From the NCBI GenBank assembly GCA_022376515.1, contig WTXI01000054.1, forward strand, positions 62,001-126,000: a stretch of 64,000 nt of DNA, in the 5' to 3' direction. The DNA comes from Lactifluus volemus. Lineage: Eukaryota; Basidiomycota; Agaricomycetes; Russulales; Russulaceae. This document shows, in pieces, positions 1 to 9,299 of the stretch. A program made the position numbers and the translations under genes. Position 1 is the first letter of the stretch, and the number at the start of each line of letters is the position of its first letter. The notes under the pieces are model-generated. The model did no database searches. It worked only from the letters and a program-made list of their open reading frames with translations, and was not told where the DNA came from.

Positions 1-1288
1 TGACATTTTGACGCTTTGAAGAATAGGGAAAGTTCACGAGCGCGTGTGAGAACTGCGTGGGTGATCTCGCGAAGTTCTTCTAGATTGTCGGAACAAATGA
101 GGACGTCATCCATATAAATTAGAATGCGTCCTGGGTATTTGTTGACAAGATCGGCAAAGGCGGCATCCATGAATCGTTGGAAGACCGCCGGTGAGTTTCG
201 TAGTCCAAAGAACATCACTTTAGGTTTAAAAAGACCATAGGGAGTTTTGAACGCTGCTTTCCATTGGTCTTCGTCTTTAATGCGGATATTGTGATACCCC
301 ATCGAATGTCAAGGGTAGTAAAATACCGCATGCCATGGAGTTGTTCTAGAAGATTTTCGATGCGGGGGAGAGGGTAAACATCGGGAATAGTGTGTTCGTT
401 AACGCGTCGATAATCTTGAACTGGTCTAGAAGTTCCATCTGCTTTAGGGATAAGGAACCAGGGTGATGACCAAGGGGAGTCCGTTTGCTCGATATAACCT
501 TTTTCCTGATGTTCTTTGAGGAATTTCTTTGTAATTTCTTTTCCTTCTTCAGTTAATGGATAAACTTTGCAGTTAATGATGTCAGGTGCGTCTGGTTTCA
601 ACTTTATCTCCATGTCGAATTTTCCACGACTAGGAGGGAAGCGTTTTGCTGCTTCTTCGTCAAAGATGAAGGCGTGTCGTTGATATTCAAGGGGTATTCC
701 TTGAACAGCAGCACTGGAAGCCGTGCGTCGTTCGGTATCCGCGATAGCCCACTCTTGTGATTTTCCAGCAGGCTCTAAAGCTCGTGCGAGTAAAACTCGA
801 GCTTTTTCTTTGAGAGCAACTGCTGCGTGGTAATATTGGGACTCGAGGCAAATCTTCGGGTTTTCATCGTCTAAGGTTCGGTCTTTCCAGTTGAGTTTTG
901 GGTTAAATGTTTCTAGCCACGGATATCCAAGGATGACGCGATCCATGCCTAGGTCCGTGATGAAGAAGTTTTGTAATTCTTCTAATTTTCCCATACGGAT
1001 ACGTAAAGTAGAAAACTTCGTGACTCGTCCTAGTTTGTTTTCTGTTCCATCGACATTAAAAATCTGGATTGGTTTGTCTAGATTTTTTGTTCCTAGTTGC
1101 CATCTTTCTGCCGTTCGATGATCGATGAAATTACTGGTAGCGCCACTATCAACTAGCGCTTTGTCTTCTTTCGTTCCGCTGTTATAGCTTGAATAAATAA
1201 TGGGGACTTCCATTGATGAAATGGCATTTAAATACAAGCTATTCGGTACTAAGGCTCGGATCCAGGCGGGGAGATCAGAGCCCTTTAA
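1..1288 (-). pseudogene. Ty3/gypsy Pol (protease, reverse transcriptase), frameshifted and partial
   Basis: The pol frame lies -1 to gag and overlaps the gag stop (1285-1287) at a T-run followed by AAA, so a -1 programmed shift is a reasonable guess, although the canonical heptamer is not in phase. The open frame from about 1288 carries a retroviral-type aspartic protease motif (VDSGAT, near 1140-1160) and then the start of reverse transcriptase (the WFLIPKADG and PLPRIENLL region). At the CCCC run 297-300 one base appears missing: downstream the RT continues in another frame with the YMDD catalytic box at about 103-115. The frame then leaves the window at position 1. RNase H, integrase and the 3' LTR must lie to the left. 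Confidence 0.85.
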
Positions 1289-3087
1289 AAAGACGGATCT
1301 TGAGAAAGGGATTCGGCCAATTTACCGCGTTCTTCGTCGGACATGGCTTTGAGGGCTTTAGCGATTTCTTCATTGGTTGGTTTAGAAGAAGTATTAGTCG
1401 TTGTTACTTCGGATGTTTCAGTAACACGAGCACGGGTGTTGCCGGCGGTATTGGCGTTTCGCTTCTTTTTAACAGGGCATTCTCGAGAGAGATGTCCTTG
1501 TTCTTTGCAATAGAAGCAACGTCCTTCGCGTATGAGGCGTTCGCGATCAGGGTCAGGGGTACGATTAGTTTGGGTGGTAGTGACGTCTACATCCATAGCA
1601 TCAGGATCACGTTGTGGGCGTGGGGTTGGGCGCAGTGGTTGTTGAGGACGGCGTTGTTGTTGTTGTCCTCGCGCGTTGCCGAGTAATTGAGTAATGTTTC
1701 CCAGCGATCCACTGCCGTGTAGTTCTTTGAATAATTTTTGTTCCGTCCATGCGGCTGAATGTTTACGTGCCGCTTCCTGCCAATCTGCAAGGGTTTCTGG
1801 TTTGGGCCATTCACGATTCATAATGGTCATGTGAAGGGCTTCTTTGAGACCAGCGCGATACTGGATGATAGTTCCTTGAGCATCGGCTTCAAAGCCTGCT
1901 TCTTCAAGAAGGTCATTGAACGAGGCGGTGTAGTCATCCAGATTGTCTCCAATCATTCGAAGTTTCGTAAACTTCGTAAGGGCATCTTCTTTTGCAGCGG
2001 CATCTCGGAAATCTTCAAGGAACCTTTGTTTGAAACCAACCCAAAGGTCTAGGTCATCGGGGTCGCTTCCACGGTCTAGGTATCCTCCCAGGGAGTTAAG
2101 ACGTGCTTGGGCCCAGCCTTCGCAACGTGGTCCAGACATAAATGTGGTGAACATGAGGATTCGATTTGCAGGGTTCGACATTCCGGGGTTTCCTCGGTTT
2201 AATCTTCGGTAGTTTTCGAAGATTTCCATGAATCGTTTCGATTGTGACCTATTTCCATCAAAGGGTCTTGGGGGAATCCCCATTAACCCTCCTCCAGCAG
2301 CGGGGATTTGAGCAAAGCCTTGGCCTTGTTGAAGGGGAGCTGCTGCTGCTCCACCTCCTCCACCGCCGCCTCCACCTCCTCCAGGGCTACCAGGTGCTCC
2401 TCCACCTCCTCCTCCAGGACTACCGGGTGCTCCTCCACCTCCTCCACCGCCTCCAGGAGTACCACCTCCTCCTCTACTACCGCTAAAGATTGCTCCACTA
2501 CCACTTGCCGTGGTGGTGGTTTTCTTTCCTTTTCCTTTAGGTTGGGAAAAGAGGGTCGTGGCGGGAGGTGTTACTGTAGCGGTTGCTGAGGCGATTTGGA
2601 AAGGGGGGAGTAGGGCGTAGCCTGCAACTCCTTGTGCAGCTGCATGAAAAGCTCGTGCCGCAAGGGATTGAATAGGTGAGGCGCTTGTAGAAGCAGGGGC
2701 TTTGGATTTGAATATAGTATTCAGGGTGAGGAGTTCCCGAGGGGTAAGTGGGGCGTTTGGGTCGGGTACTGGTTCGGGCGTCGGTTGCTTAGCAAATATT
2801 TTTCTCATTTGCTCAAGCTGTTCGTCAGTAGGACTTTCAGGTAAGAGGTCCATGGCTATGTTGTAGTTTGGTTCTTCGCCACTCCCAGAGTCGGAAGGTG
2901 TTTCGGGTTGTTTTGGTTCAAGTGAAATCATAGGAGTATCGGAATGGGCGCGGAGTCTAGTCCCTGCGGCCTGCGCAAGGGTTTCGTCGTCATCGTTGTC
3001 GCCTTGTGTAGGGCGATCTTGTTCAGGAGATTCTTCGGCTAACGCGGTGAATCTACCATATGGACTGCCTCTCGAGCTGTCTGACAT
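1285..3087 (-). CDS. Ty3/gypsy Gag polyprotein
   Basis: Intact 600-residue open frame. The capsid-like central part (about residues 285-440) is followed by a proline/glutamine-rich linker and one CCHC zinc knuckle near residue 530 (CFYCKEQGHLSREC, spacing C-x2-C-x4-H-x4-C), typical of a retrotransposon nucleocapsid. An N-terminal region rich in P, T and S leads to a long glycine/proline/alanine tract (about residues 200-255, DNA about 2330-2500), a low-complexity stretch probably prone to length change. The ATG lies directly against the solo LTR at 3088-3680: the start codon is part of the 5-bp target duplication, so the insertion left the coding frame intact but separated it from its own promoter. 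Expected role: particle assembly and RNA packaging in the cytoplasm. Confidence 0.88.
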   Translation of the reverse strand: MSDSSRGSPYGRFTALAEESPEQDRPTQGDNDDDETLAQAAGTRLRAHSDTPMISLEPKQPETPSDSGSGEEPNYNIAMDLLPESPTDEQLEQMRKIFAKQPTPEPVPDPNAPLTPRELLTLNTIFKSKAPASTSASPIQSLAARAFHAAAQGVAGYALLPPFQIASATATVTPPATTLFSQPKGKGKKTTTTASGSGAIFSGSRGGGGTPGGGGGGGGAPGSPGGGGGGAPGSPGGGGGGGGGGGAAAAPLQQGQGFAQIPAAGGGLMGIPPRPFDGNRSQSKRFMEIFENYRRLNRGNPGMSNPANRILMFTTFMSGPRCEGWAQARLNSLGGYLDRGSDPDDLDLWVGFKQRFLEDFRDAAAKEDALTKFTKLRMIGDNLDDYTASFNDLLEEAGFEADAQGTIIQYRAGLKEALHMTIMNREWPKPETLADWQEAARKHSAAWTEQKLFKELHGSGSLGNITQLLGNARGQQQQRRPQQPLRPTPRPQRDPDAMDVDVTTTQTNRTPDPDRERLIREGRCFYCKEQGHLSRECPVKKKRNANTAGNTRARVTETSEVTTTNTSSKPTNEEIAKALKAMSDEERGKLAESLSQDPSF

Positions 3088-3680
3088 TGTTACGAATTGA
3101 CACGTGCTTGCTGACTCATACTATACATTTTCGGACTACTGACTCCTTTGCTTATGTGAACGGACTGCCGATCGTTTTGTTTCAGATCGCCTACTTATTT
3201 TCTCACGATACAGCTTCACACAGCACCGTACAGCCTCAAGCAACAGCCACATGCACAGGATGACTCGCTGATTCCTGAAACATGTTTCAAACCCTGAAAG
3301 CTGTACGAAGGTCACAGCCCTTACGGCTGTGTACATAGCCGCGTTCCTTCTCTATATAAACCTTGTACTTTCTGCCCTAGAGACCTTAAGTCTCAGTTTT
3401 GTTTCGCAATCCAAGTCCTTCTATCTATTAGAACCTTGTCTTGCCTAGAAGCATTCGACCTGAGAGAACCCTCTTGACATCACTCTTCACGACTTCTCGA
3501 CACTTTTGTCTCACCCTGAGCCCAAAGCCCTTGACCTCTGAAACGCTCTTGACTTAGTCGTTTACTAAGTCTCGTCCTTATCGAACCCTTGATCTTGACT
3601 TGCACGTCTTGCAAGTCTTGTTCACAAACTTCACGAACGAACGTACACTTCGTACAAAGGTCCCACTTGGAACCTTAACA
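3088..3680 (+). mobile_element. Solo LTR of the gypsy family, inserted at the gag start codon
   Basis: 593 bp, TGTTA...TAACA ends, flanked by an exact 5-bp duplication GACAT (3083-3087 and 3681-3685). It sits in the 5' leader of the gypsy element in antisense orientation; the left GACAT copy supplies the gag ATG on the minus strand. The TATATAAA box near 3353-3360 drives rightward, away from gag. With the element's own LTR only 52 bp away in opposite orientation it forms a near-perfect inverted repeat of about 600 bp per arm. Confidence 0.9.
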
Positions 3681-3718
3681 GACATGGTTCGTTTGTTCGT
3701 TCACAAATGTGAGAGTTG

Positions 3719-3732
3719 GAAGTCTCAGTTTG
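3719..3732 (-). other. Primer-binding site, probable self-priming type
   Basis: Directly inside the 5' LTR the minus strand reads CAAACTGAGACTTC. Its core of 12 nt is the exact complement of AAGTCTCAGTTT inside the LTR, placed about 30 nt after the TATA box, where the transcript should start. Tf1 of fission yeast and its relatives prime reverse transcription by folding back the first nucleotides of their own RNA onto such a site. I did not attempt a systematic comparison with tRNA 3' ends. The complementarity is seen in the sequence; the mechanism is inferred from the Tf1/sushi family. Confidence 0.75.
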
Positions 3733-4341
3733 TGTTAAGGTTCCAAGTAGGACCTTTGTACGAAGTGTACGTTCGTTCGTGAAGTCAAGAACTAGACTTG
3801 CAGGACGTGCAAGTCAAGATCAAAGGTTCGATAAAGATGAGACTTAGTAAACGACTAAGTCAAGAGCGTTTCAGAGGTCAAGGGCTTTGGGCTCAGGGTT
3901 GAGACCAAAGTGTCAGGAAGTCGTGAAGAGTGATGTCAAGAGGTTTCTCTCAGGTCGAATGCTTCTAGGCAAGACAAGGTTCTAATAGATAGAAGGACTT
4001 GGATTGCGAAACAAAACTGAGACTTAAGGTCTCTAGGGCAGAAGTACAGGGTTTATATAGAGAAGAATCGAGGCTATGTACACAGCCGTAGGGGCTGTGA
4101 CCTTTGTACAGCTTTTCAGGGTTTGAAACATGTTTCAGGAATCAGCGAGTCATCCTGTGCATGTGGCTGTTACTTGCGGCTGTACGGTGCTGTGCGAGGC
4201 TGTATCGTGAGAGAAAAACAAATAAGCGATCTGAAACAAAGCGATCGGCAGTCCATTCACATAAGCAAGGAGTCAGCAGAAATGAGTCATTAGTCCGAAA
4301 ATGAATAGTATGAGTCAGCAAACACGTGTCGGTCCATAACA
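3733..4341 (-). repeat. 5' LTR of the gypsy element (609 bp)
   Basis: Begins TGTTA and ends TAACA on the minus strand, closely matching the two solo LTRs at 3088-3680 and 5842-6447. A TATATAAA box lies near 4050-4058 (minus strand) and the AAGTCTCAGTTT segment about 30 nt further on is the likely transcription start. It is followed at once by the primer-binding site. No 5-bp duplication flanks this LTR by itself (GTTTG on one side, GCAAG on the other), as expected for the terminal LTR of a longer element and not a solo LTR. Confidence 0.87.
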
Positions 4342-4342
4342 G

Positions 4343-5841
4343 CAAGGCTGCCAAATATTCGACGCGACCGGAAGTGTTATCTGCGAAGGTCAGCGGCATC
4401 AAAACCTTTACCTCATGAACATCTAAACTGTCCCCCTCGCCACCGCTCGGATCGCGATTGTCGAATCGTTCCCCGCGAAAGGCGACGATTTATCCCCTGC
4501 GCACGAATTTGCCTTAACGGCACGGGCCCCATCTGCGAAAGCCAATCTGGCTACATGGCACCGACGCCTCGGCCACCTGAACACGGACACGATCCTACGC
4601 ATGGCCCGAAAGGGCATCGTCAGTGGCATCGAGATTACATCTGGTAAATCACTTACCACCCCATGTGAGCCATGCCTCAAGGGGAAGCAGACCCGCGCCG
4701 AAATCCAAAAAACGACAGAGTCCCGAACCAAAAACGTCCTAGGCCGCATACACTCAGACTTATGTGGCAAGATTCCGACCCGATCCCACAAAGGATACTA
4801 CTACTTTGTTACCTGGATCGACGACACGTCCCACAAAGTCTTCGTGGACGGCCTGCACGAGAAATCGGACACACTTGACTGTTTCAAGGTGTTTGTCGAA
4901 CACGCCGAGGTACAGACCGGGAAACGGCTCCGTCTTCTTCGTTTGGATGGAGGGGGCGAGTACAAAGGGGGGGACTTCAATAAATACCTAGAGGAGAGGG
5001 GCATTCAGCACGAAATCACGACACCGCACACGCCGGAGCACAACGGCATCGCCGAGCGGATGAACCGCACACTGCTCGACAAGGTGCGCACGATGCTCAC
5101 CGATGCGAATCTCCCCGATTCGTACTGGTATGACGCGCTAGAATATGCCGCGCTACTCCACAACGTGTCCCATACACGGGCACTCGATAACCTCACGCTG
5201 GATGAAGTCTGGAGCGGCAACAAGCCAGACATCTCGATGTACCGGGTATTCGGCTCCCGAGCCTTCATGCACGTCCCTAAGAAAAAACGCGCCAAATTGG
5301 CCGCGCGATCACTGATCTGCACATTTATCGGCTTAGCAAAAAATCGGAAAGCTTACCGACTTGTGCACCGGAAATCAGGCCGTTTTTTCGAGTCGCGCGA
5401 CATCGTATTCGATGAAGGGGGGCCCGTTAAACACTTCGAGCGAATAATCCTCGAACCCGACGAAACGCCCAACGCCGAGATCACAATGCCATCGAAAACA
5501 CCACAAATCCCGAAGGCATCTCCAACTCCCTCAGAATCTGATAGTAACTCTGAAAACGAATCAGAAAGTGAATCAGAAATCGAGGAACTACTTGATGAAA
5601 CACCTACAGCACCTCCACCTCCTCCCGATCTCCCGATCGCGCTCTCCCGTCCTAAACGCAACGTCCGCGCACCCATCCATGACGACAACGCACGCTATTC
5701 CGCGACGTCATACGGAGCGCGCAAGTGAAATGCCGAACGCGCCGCCGTTGCGCAAGGCGATCCCGCCAGCGACCCTCGGACCTATGCCAAGGCAATGGCA
5801 CGTCCCGACGCCGTCGAATGGGAACTAGCATGTAATGACGA
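4343..5841 (+). pseudogene. Ty1/copia Pol, pre-integrase and integrase part
   Basis: One frame runs from the gypsy junction to the solo LTR, broken by TAA at 4424-4426 and TGA at 5726-5728. Visible: the HHCC zinc-binding region (WHRRLGH near 4555, CEPCLKGK near 4670), the integrase core with aspartate in HSDLCG (about 4752), aspartate in RLDGGGEY (about 4940) and glutamate in NGIAERMNRT (about 5045), matching a DDE triad. An acidic/proline linker (about 5460-5640) joins it to the RT part. TAA could come from CAA and TGA from CGA by single C-to-T changes. The longest uninterrupted stretch is about 1.3 kb between the two stops. Confidence 0.88.
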
Positions 5842-6447
5842 TGTTATGGACTGACACGTGCTTGCTGACTCATACTATACGTTTTCGGACTGCTGACTCA
5901 TTTCTGCTGACTCCCTTGCTTATGCGAATGGACTGCCAATCGCTTTGTTTCAGATCGCTTACTTATCTCTCTCACGTACAGCCTTACACAGCACCGTACA
6001 GCTGCAAGCAACAGCCACATGCACAGGATGACTCGCTGATTCCTGAAACATGTTTCAAACCCTGAAAGCTGTACGAAGGTCACAGCCCCTACGGCTGTGT
6101 ACATAGCCTCGTTTCTTTCTATATATAAACCCTGTACTTTCTGCTCTAGAGACCTTAAGTCTCAGTTTTGTTTCGCAATCCAAGTCTTCTATCTATTAGA
6201 ACCTTGCTTGCCTAGAAGCATCAGACCTGAGAGAACCCTCTTGACATCACGCTCTTCGACTTCTTGACACTTTGGTCTTATCCCTAAGCCCAAAGCCCTT
6301 GACCTCTGAAACACTCTTGACTTAGTCGTTTACTAAGTCTCCTCTTTATCGAACCTTTGATCTTGACTTGCACGTCTTGCAAGTCTCACTCTTGACTTCA
6401 CGAACGATTGTACACTTCGTACAAAGGTCCTACTTGGAACCTTAACA
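5842..6447 (+). mobile_element. Solo LTR of the gypsy family inside copia pol
   Basis: 606 bp with TGTTA...TAACA ends and an exact flanking 5-bp duplication GACGA (5837-5841 and 6448-6452). Internal TATATAAA box near 6120-6128. Removing the LTR and one GACGA brings the upstream integrase-linker frame and the downstream RT frame into the same phase, so the insertion alone explains this break. It is the same family as the LTRs at 3088-3680 and 3733-4341. Solo LTRs normally arise by recombination between the two LTRs of a full insertion. Confidence 0.93.
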
Positions 6448-7929
6448 GACGAGAAGCGCATGTTCGAAAACATGGGAGTATACGAGTTGGTGCCGCGCCC
6501 GACTGATCGAAAAATCGTCGGCAGTAAGTGGGTCTTCAAAATAAAACGAGGTCCTGATGGCACGATCCAGAAGCACAAGGCGCGCCTCGTCGCACAGGGC
6601 TTCACCCAGACGGAAGGGATCGATTTCGATGAAACGTTCGCCCCAGTGGCGAAGTTCGCCTCACTGCGCACCGTCCTCGCGCTCGCTGCCGAATACGATC
6701 TGGAAGTCCATCAGTTGGACGTCAAATCAGCCTACCTCAATGGGGACCTGAAAGAGGAGATCTATATGGCTCCCCCCCCAGGTTTTGACACTCCAGAAGG
6801 GATGGTCTTAAAATTAAAAAAGGCCATCTACGGCACGAAGCAAGGGGGGCGCGCGTGGTACGAGCACATCAAATCGACGCTCAGATCGATGGGCTACGAT
6901 CACACCGATGCCAATCACGCGGTCTTCACCCGCTCAAAAGATGAAGTACTCTCCATCATTGCATTATATGTTGATGACATTACCATGGCCTGCAAAAGCC
7001 TCAAGGTCATTAATGAAGACAAGGAGAAGTTAAAGAAAACCTACCAGATGACAGATCTTGGTGAGATCACCTGGATCCTCGGGATGCACGTAACGCGCGA
7101 TCGCGATGCCGGCTGGATCGCCCTATCGCAGGAGAGGTACATAAACGACACTCTCGATCGCCTAGGAAAGGCCAATGTCAGGCCGATCAGCACGCCCGTG
7201 GTCCCGAACGAGCACCTGAAGCTCGACTCACCCGAGACAAACGTCAAGGCATACCAGAGCGCGATCGGAGCGCTGATGTACCCGATGCTCGGGACATGCC
7301 CCGACCTGGCCTACACCGTGGCCGCGCTCGGACGCCACGCCACTAACCCCGGTGAAGAGCACTTGCGAGCCCTCGACCGTGCGTTCCGATACCTCCGAGC
7401 CACGAGCGACCGACGCCTCGTCTTCCAGAGGGGAGCCCAAGATGGGACCTGTCTCCATGGCTATGTCGACGCCAACTGGGCCAGCAACGTGAACGATCGG
7501 AAATCGACCTCGGGCTTCGTCTTCATGCTTGCTGGAGGGGCCATCAGCTGGAGCTCGAAAAAGCAACAGACGGTCGCATTATTGAGTACCGAGGCCAAGT
7601 ATATCGCAGGCGCGCACGCGGCAAAAGAGGCCGCCTGGTTAAAAAACCTAGTCAGCGAAATCTGGAAAGATCAAAAAACTGACTTACCCATCATCCTTTA
7701 CATTGACAACCAATCAGCTATCTCTATCGCAAAGAATCTGGAGTTCCATGATCGCACCAAGCACATTGATGTCAGGCATCACTTTCTCAGGCAACAAGTT
7801 GATCTGAAAGCCATCAGCCTCAAGTATATGCCTACAGATGAGCAAGTTGCGGATGTACTCACCAAGGGCCTTGCACGAGAGAAGCACAAACGCTTCGCAG
7901 CCTGCATGGGCTTACGCCGTGTGGACTGA
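6448..7929 (+). pseudogene. Ty1/copia Pol, reverse transcriptase and RNase H part
   Basis: An open frame of about 490 codons follows the solo LTR and is itself undamaged. RT_2-type motifs are clear: KARLVAQGFTQ, the HQLDVKSAYLNGDL block, and the YVDD catalytic box near 6967-6978. RNase H follows, with DANWASNVNDRKSTSGF, LLSTEAKYIA and the DNQSAISIA block, ending with the HIDVRHHF and ADVLTKGL signatures typical of copia elements. It ends with a stop at 7927-7929, eight bases before the LTR. It has lost its own start because the solo LTR separates it from the integrase half. Confidence 0.92.
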
Positions 7930-7936
7930 GGGGGCG

Positions 7937-8292
7937 TGTTGGGAGCGCAGCCTCGCAAGGTGCAAGTCAAGCGACGCTTCGTGGTCACACATCACATGAT
8001 GCGTGACACCGATACCCACAGACTTTCCGCGTTCAGTACCAAGTCGATTTCATTATCTCCTTATAGCTTAACCCCCTTAGAATTTGACCTCAGTTGGTCA
8101 TTCCTTATATAGTGTAGACACCATGTTCACCTACCTCAGTCTTTACTTTCACAGACTGAGGTTAGTCTCTCCTTTATTTACTTAGTTCTCAGTTACTTAC
8201 TATTAACTCTAGCCTCATTGTCTCACTCCAATAGGTTAGAACAATATAGTCTTTACTTTCACAGACTGAGCCTCATTGTCTCACTCCAATAG
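7937..8292 (+). repeat. 3' LTR of the copia element, right end uncertain
   Basis: A G-rich polypurine tract (GAGGGGGCG, 7928-7936) lies directly before TGTTGGGAGC, the usual place and start of a copia 3' LTR. A TATA-like CTTATATAG lies near 8104. A perfect 9-bp stem (8134-8142 with 8153-8161, CCTCAGTCT/AGACTGAGG) follows. The segments GTCTTTACTTTCACAGACTGAG and CCTCATTGTCTCACTCCAATAGG each recur within 150 bp, so the end could be near 8232, 8243 or 8292. The 5' LTR needed to fix it is not in the window. Confidence 0.6.
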
Positions 8293-8679
8293 GGGGAGGC
8301 ACAGGCATAGGAGGCATATGACGATGCGACAGAGGCAGAGGCAGAGGCAGAGGCAGAGAAAGAGAGGAGGCGGAGGTGGCAGCAGTGGAACGCATTGCAC
8401 GGGGCAGTTTGACAACGAACACAGAAGGCGACACAGTCATGGTGGCAAGAAGGCAGCCGGGACGTGGAGGCATGTGGCAGCGCCAGACGGGGAGCGGTGG
8501 TGGTGGTAGCAACAGCAGAGGCCACAAAACGGAGACGCCGACGGAGGGGGACAGAGGGAAGGGACAGAAGGACGCAGCAGAAAAAGATGAGGCAAGAAAA
8601 TCAACATGGTGCCAACAAGAATAAACAACGGCACATAAGATTTGTAAGATGTCAGTGGGGGAGGGCTAGGTCAGATATG
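8293..8679. other. Gene-free stretch with GGCAGA simple repeat
   Basis: Between the copia LTR and the inverted-repeat element I see no gene. About 8328-8362 is a purine-rich run of AGAGGC/GGCAGA units, continuing less regularly to about 8560. Open frames here are by-products of that skewed composition. Confidence 0.6.
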
Positions 8680-9299
8680 GTAAGGTAGAGGACATCAGGA
8701 ACGGGCACCCCTTATGTCAGCACCCTAAACCCTAGCTAACCCCAACTCTGGGGTTGTTCTGCCTTTGTATCTCCTCATGCACAATTGATTATAAGGAATA
8801 TTAATAACATAGGAATAAATGTGTACATGAATAGCTCTGCATTCTATGTTTTTTTGAAAAAATATATTGAGTTTTGAGTGAGCTAAGGCCAGTTTTATTT
8901 TTTTGTTTAGAATGTATTATCTAACTCTGTAGACTCTGAAAATGGAAAGTTGGAAAAACTTGAACCGCTTTCTGACACACACGTGACCGCTTACTAATGG
9001 ATCACGTGACACAGGTGAAAGGCGTGTTGCCCACCACTAAGACAGTGCTGCCACCCAAGATGGTAGCTGAGCTCAAGGTAATGCAGCCTAGTATTACATA
9101 GAGTATTTTGTGTTTCTTTAAAGGCTTAGGAGCCAGTGTATCCACCAGCATTGCAAATTTTTGAGGTCATAATGTTTGACCCCTCGCTCAATGACACAGT
9201 CACGTGACTTAACCCTAGGGTTTAAGCGTAAACCCTAGGGTTTATTTAGGGTTTATGTGCTGACATAAGGGTGCCCGTTCCTGATGTCCCCTACCTTAC
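8680..9299. mobile_element. Short terminal-inverted-repeat element (MITE-like, 620 bp)
   Basis: The first about 45 bases (GTAAGGTAGAGGACATCAGG and on, 8680-8725) return as the reverse complement at 9253-9299 (…CCTGATGTCCCCTACCTTAC) with few mismatches. Inside each arm lie CCCTAAACCCTAG-type motifs. No open reading frame of note and no transposase. This fits a non-autonomous DNA transposon. I could not find a convincing target-site duplication (TCAGATATG before, GCCCCGGGC after), so the superfamily is open. Confidence 0.6.

Larger units (their letters stand above)
1..4341 (-). mobile_element. Ty3/gypsy LTR retrotransposon, 5' part, truncated by window edge
   Basis: Read on the minus strand, the order is 5' LTR (4341-3733), primer-binding site, leader, gag (3087-1285), then protease and reverse transcriptase running off the left edge. 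Domain order and the aspartic protease/RT signatures are of Ty3/gypsy type. A self-complementary primer-binding site places it, by inference, with the Tf1/sushi group of fungal chromovirus-like elements. It is inserted in the plus-strand copia element whose pol resumes at 4342, so the right-hand target-site copy should be the GCAAG at 4342-4346; the left copy is outside the window. The pol frame is broken near 297-301 and a solo LTR sits in the leader, so this copy appears inactive as read. Confidence 0.9.
4342..8292 (+). mobile_element. Ty1/copia LTR retrotransposon, 3' part, interrupted
   Basis: The plus-strand copia element enters at 4342, where the gypsy element interrupts it, and carries the end of the GAG-pre-integrase region, integrase, reverse transcriptase, RNase H, a polypurine tract and a 3' LTR. 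Domain order integrase-RT-RNase H defines the copia (Pseudoviridae) type. The 5' LTR, gag and protease should lie left of the gypsy insertion, outside the window. The coding frame is interrupted by two stop codons and one 606-bp solo LTR, so the copy is dead unless trans-complemented. Confidence 0.9.

Noticed and set aside
3088..4341. Treating the two opposing LTRs as the ends of one composite element
   Set aside because: 3088-3680 has its own GACAT duplication, so it is a separate insertion; 3733-4341 is the gypsy 5' LTR.
8259..8688. Overlapping ORFs on both strands around the GGCAGA repeat
   Set aside because: By-products of simple-sequence composition; repetitive A/S or R/Q translations only.
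8680..9299. Telomere or subtelomere boundary suggested by AACCCTAGGGTTT motifs
   Set aside because: Only a few isolated motifs inside an inverted-repeat element; no tandem array.
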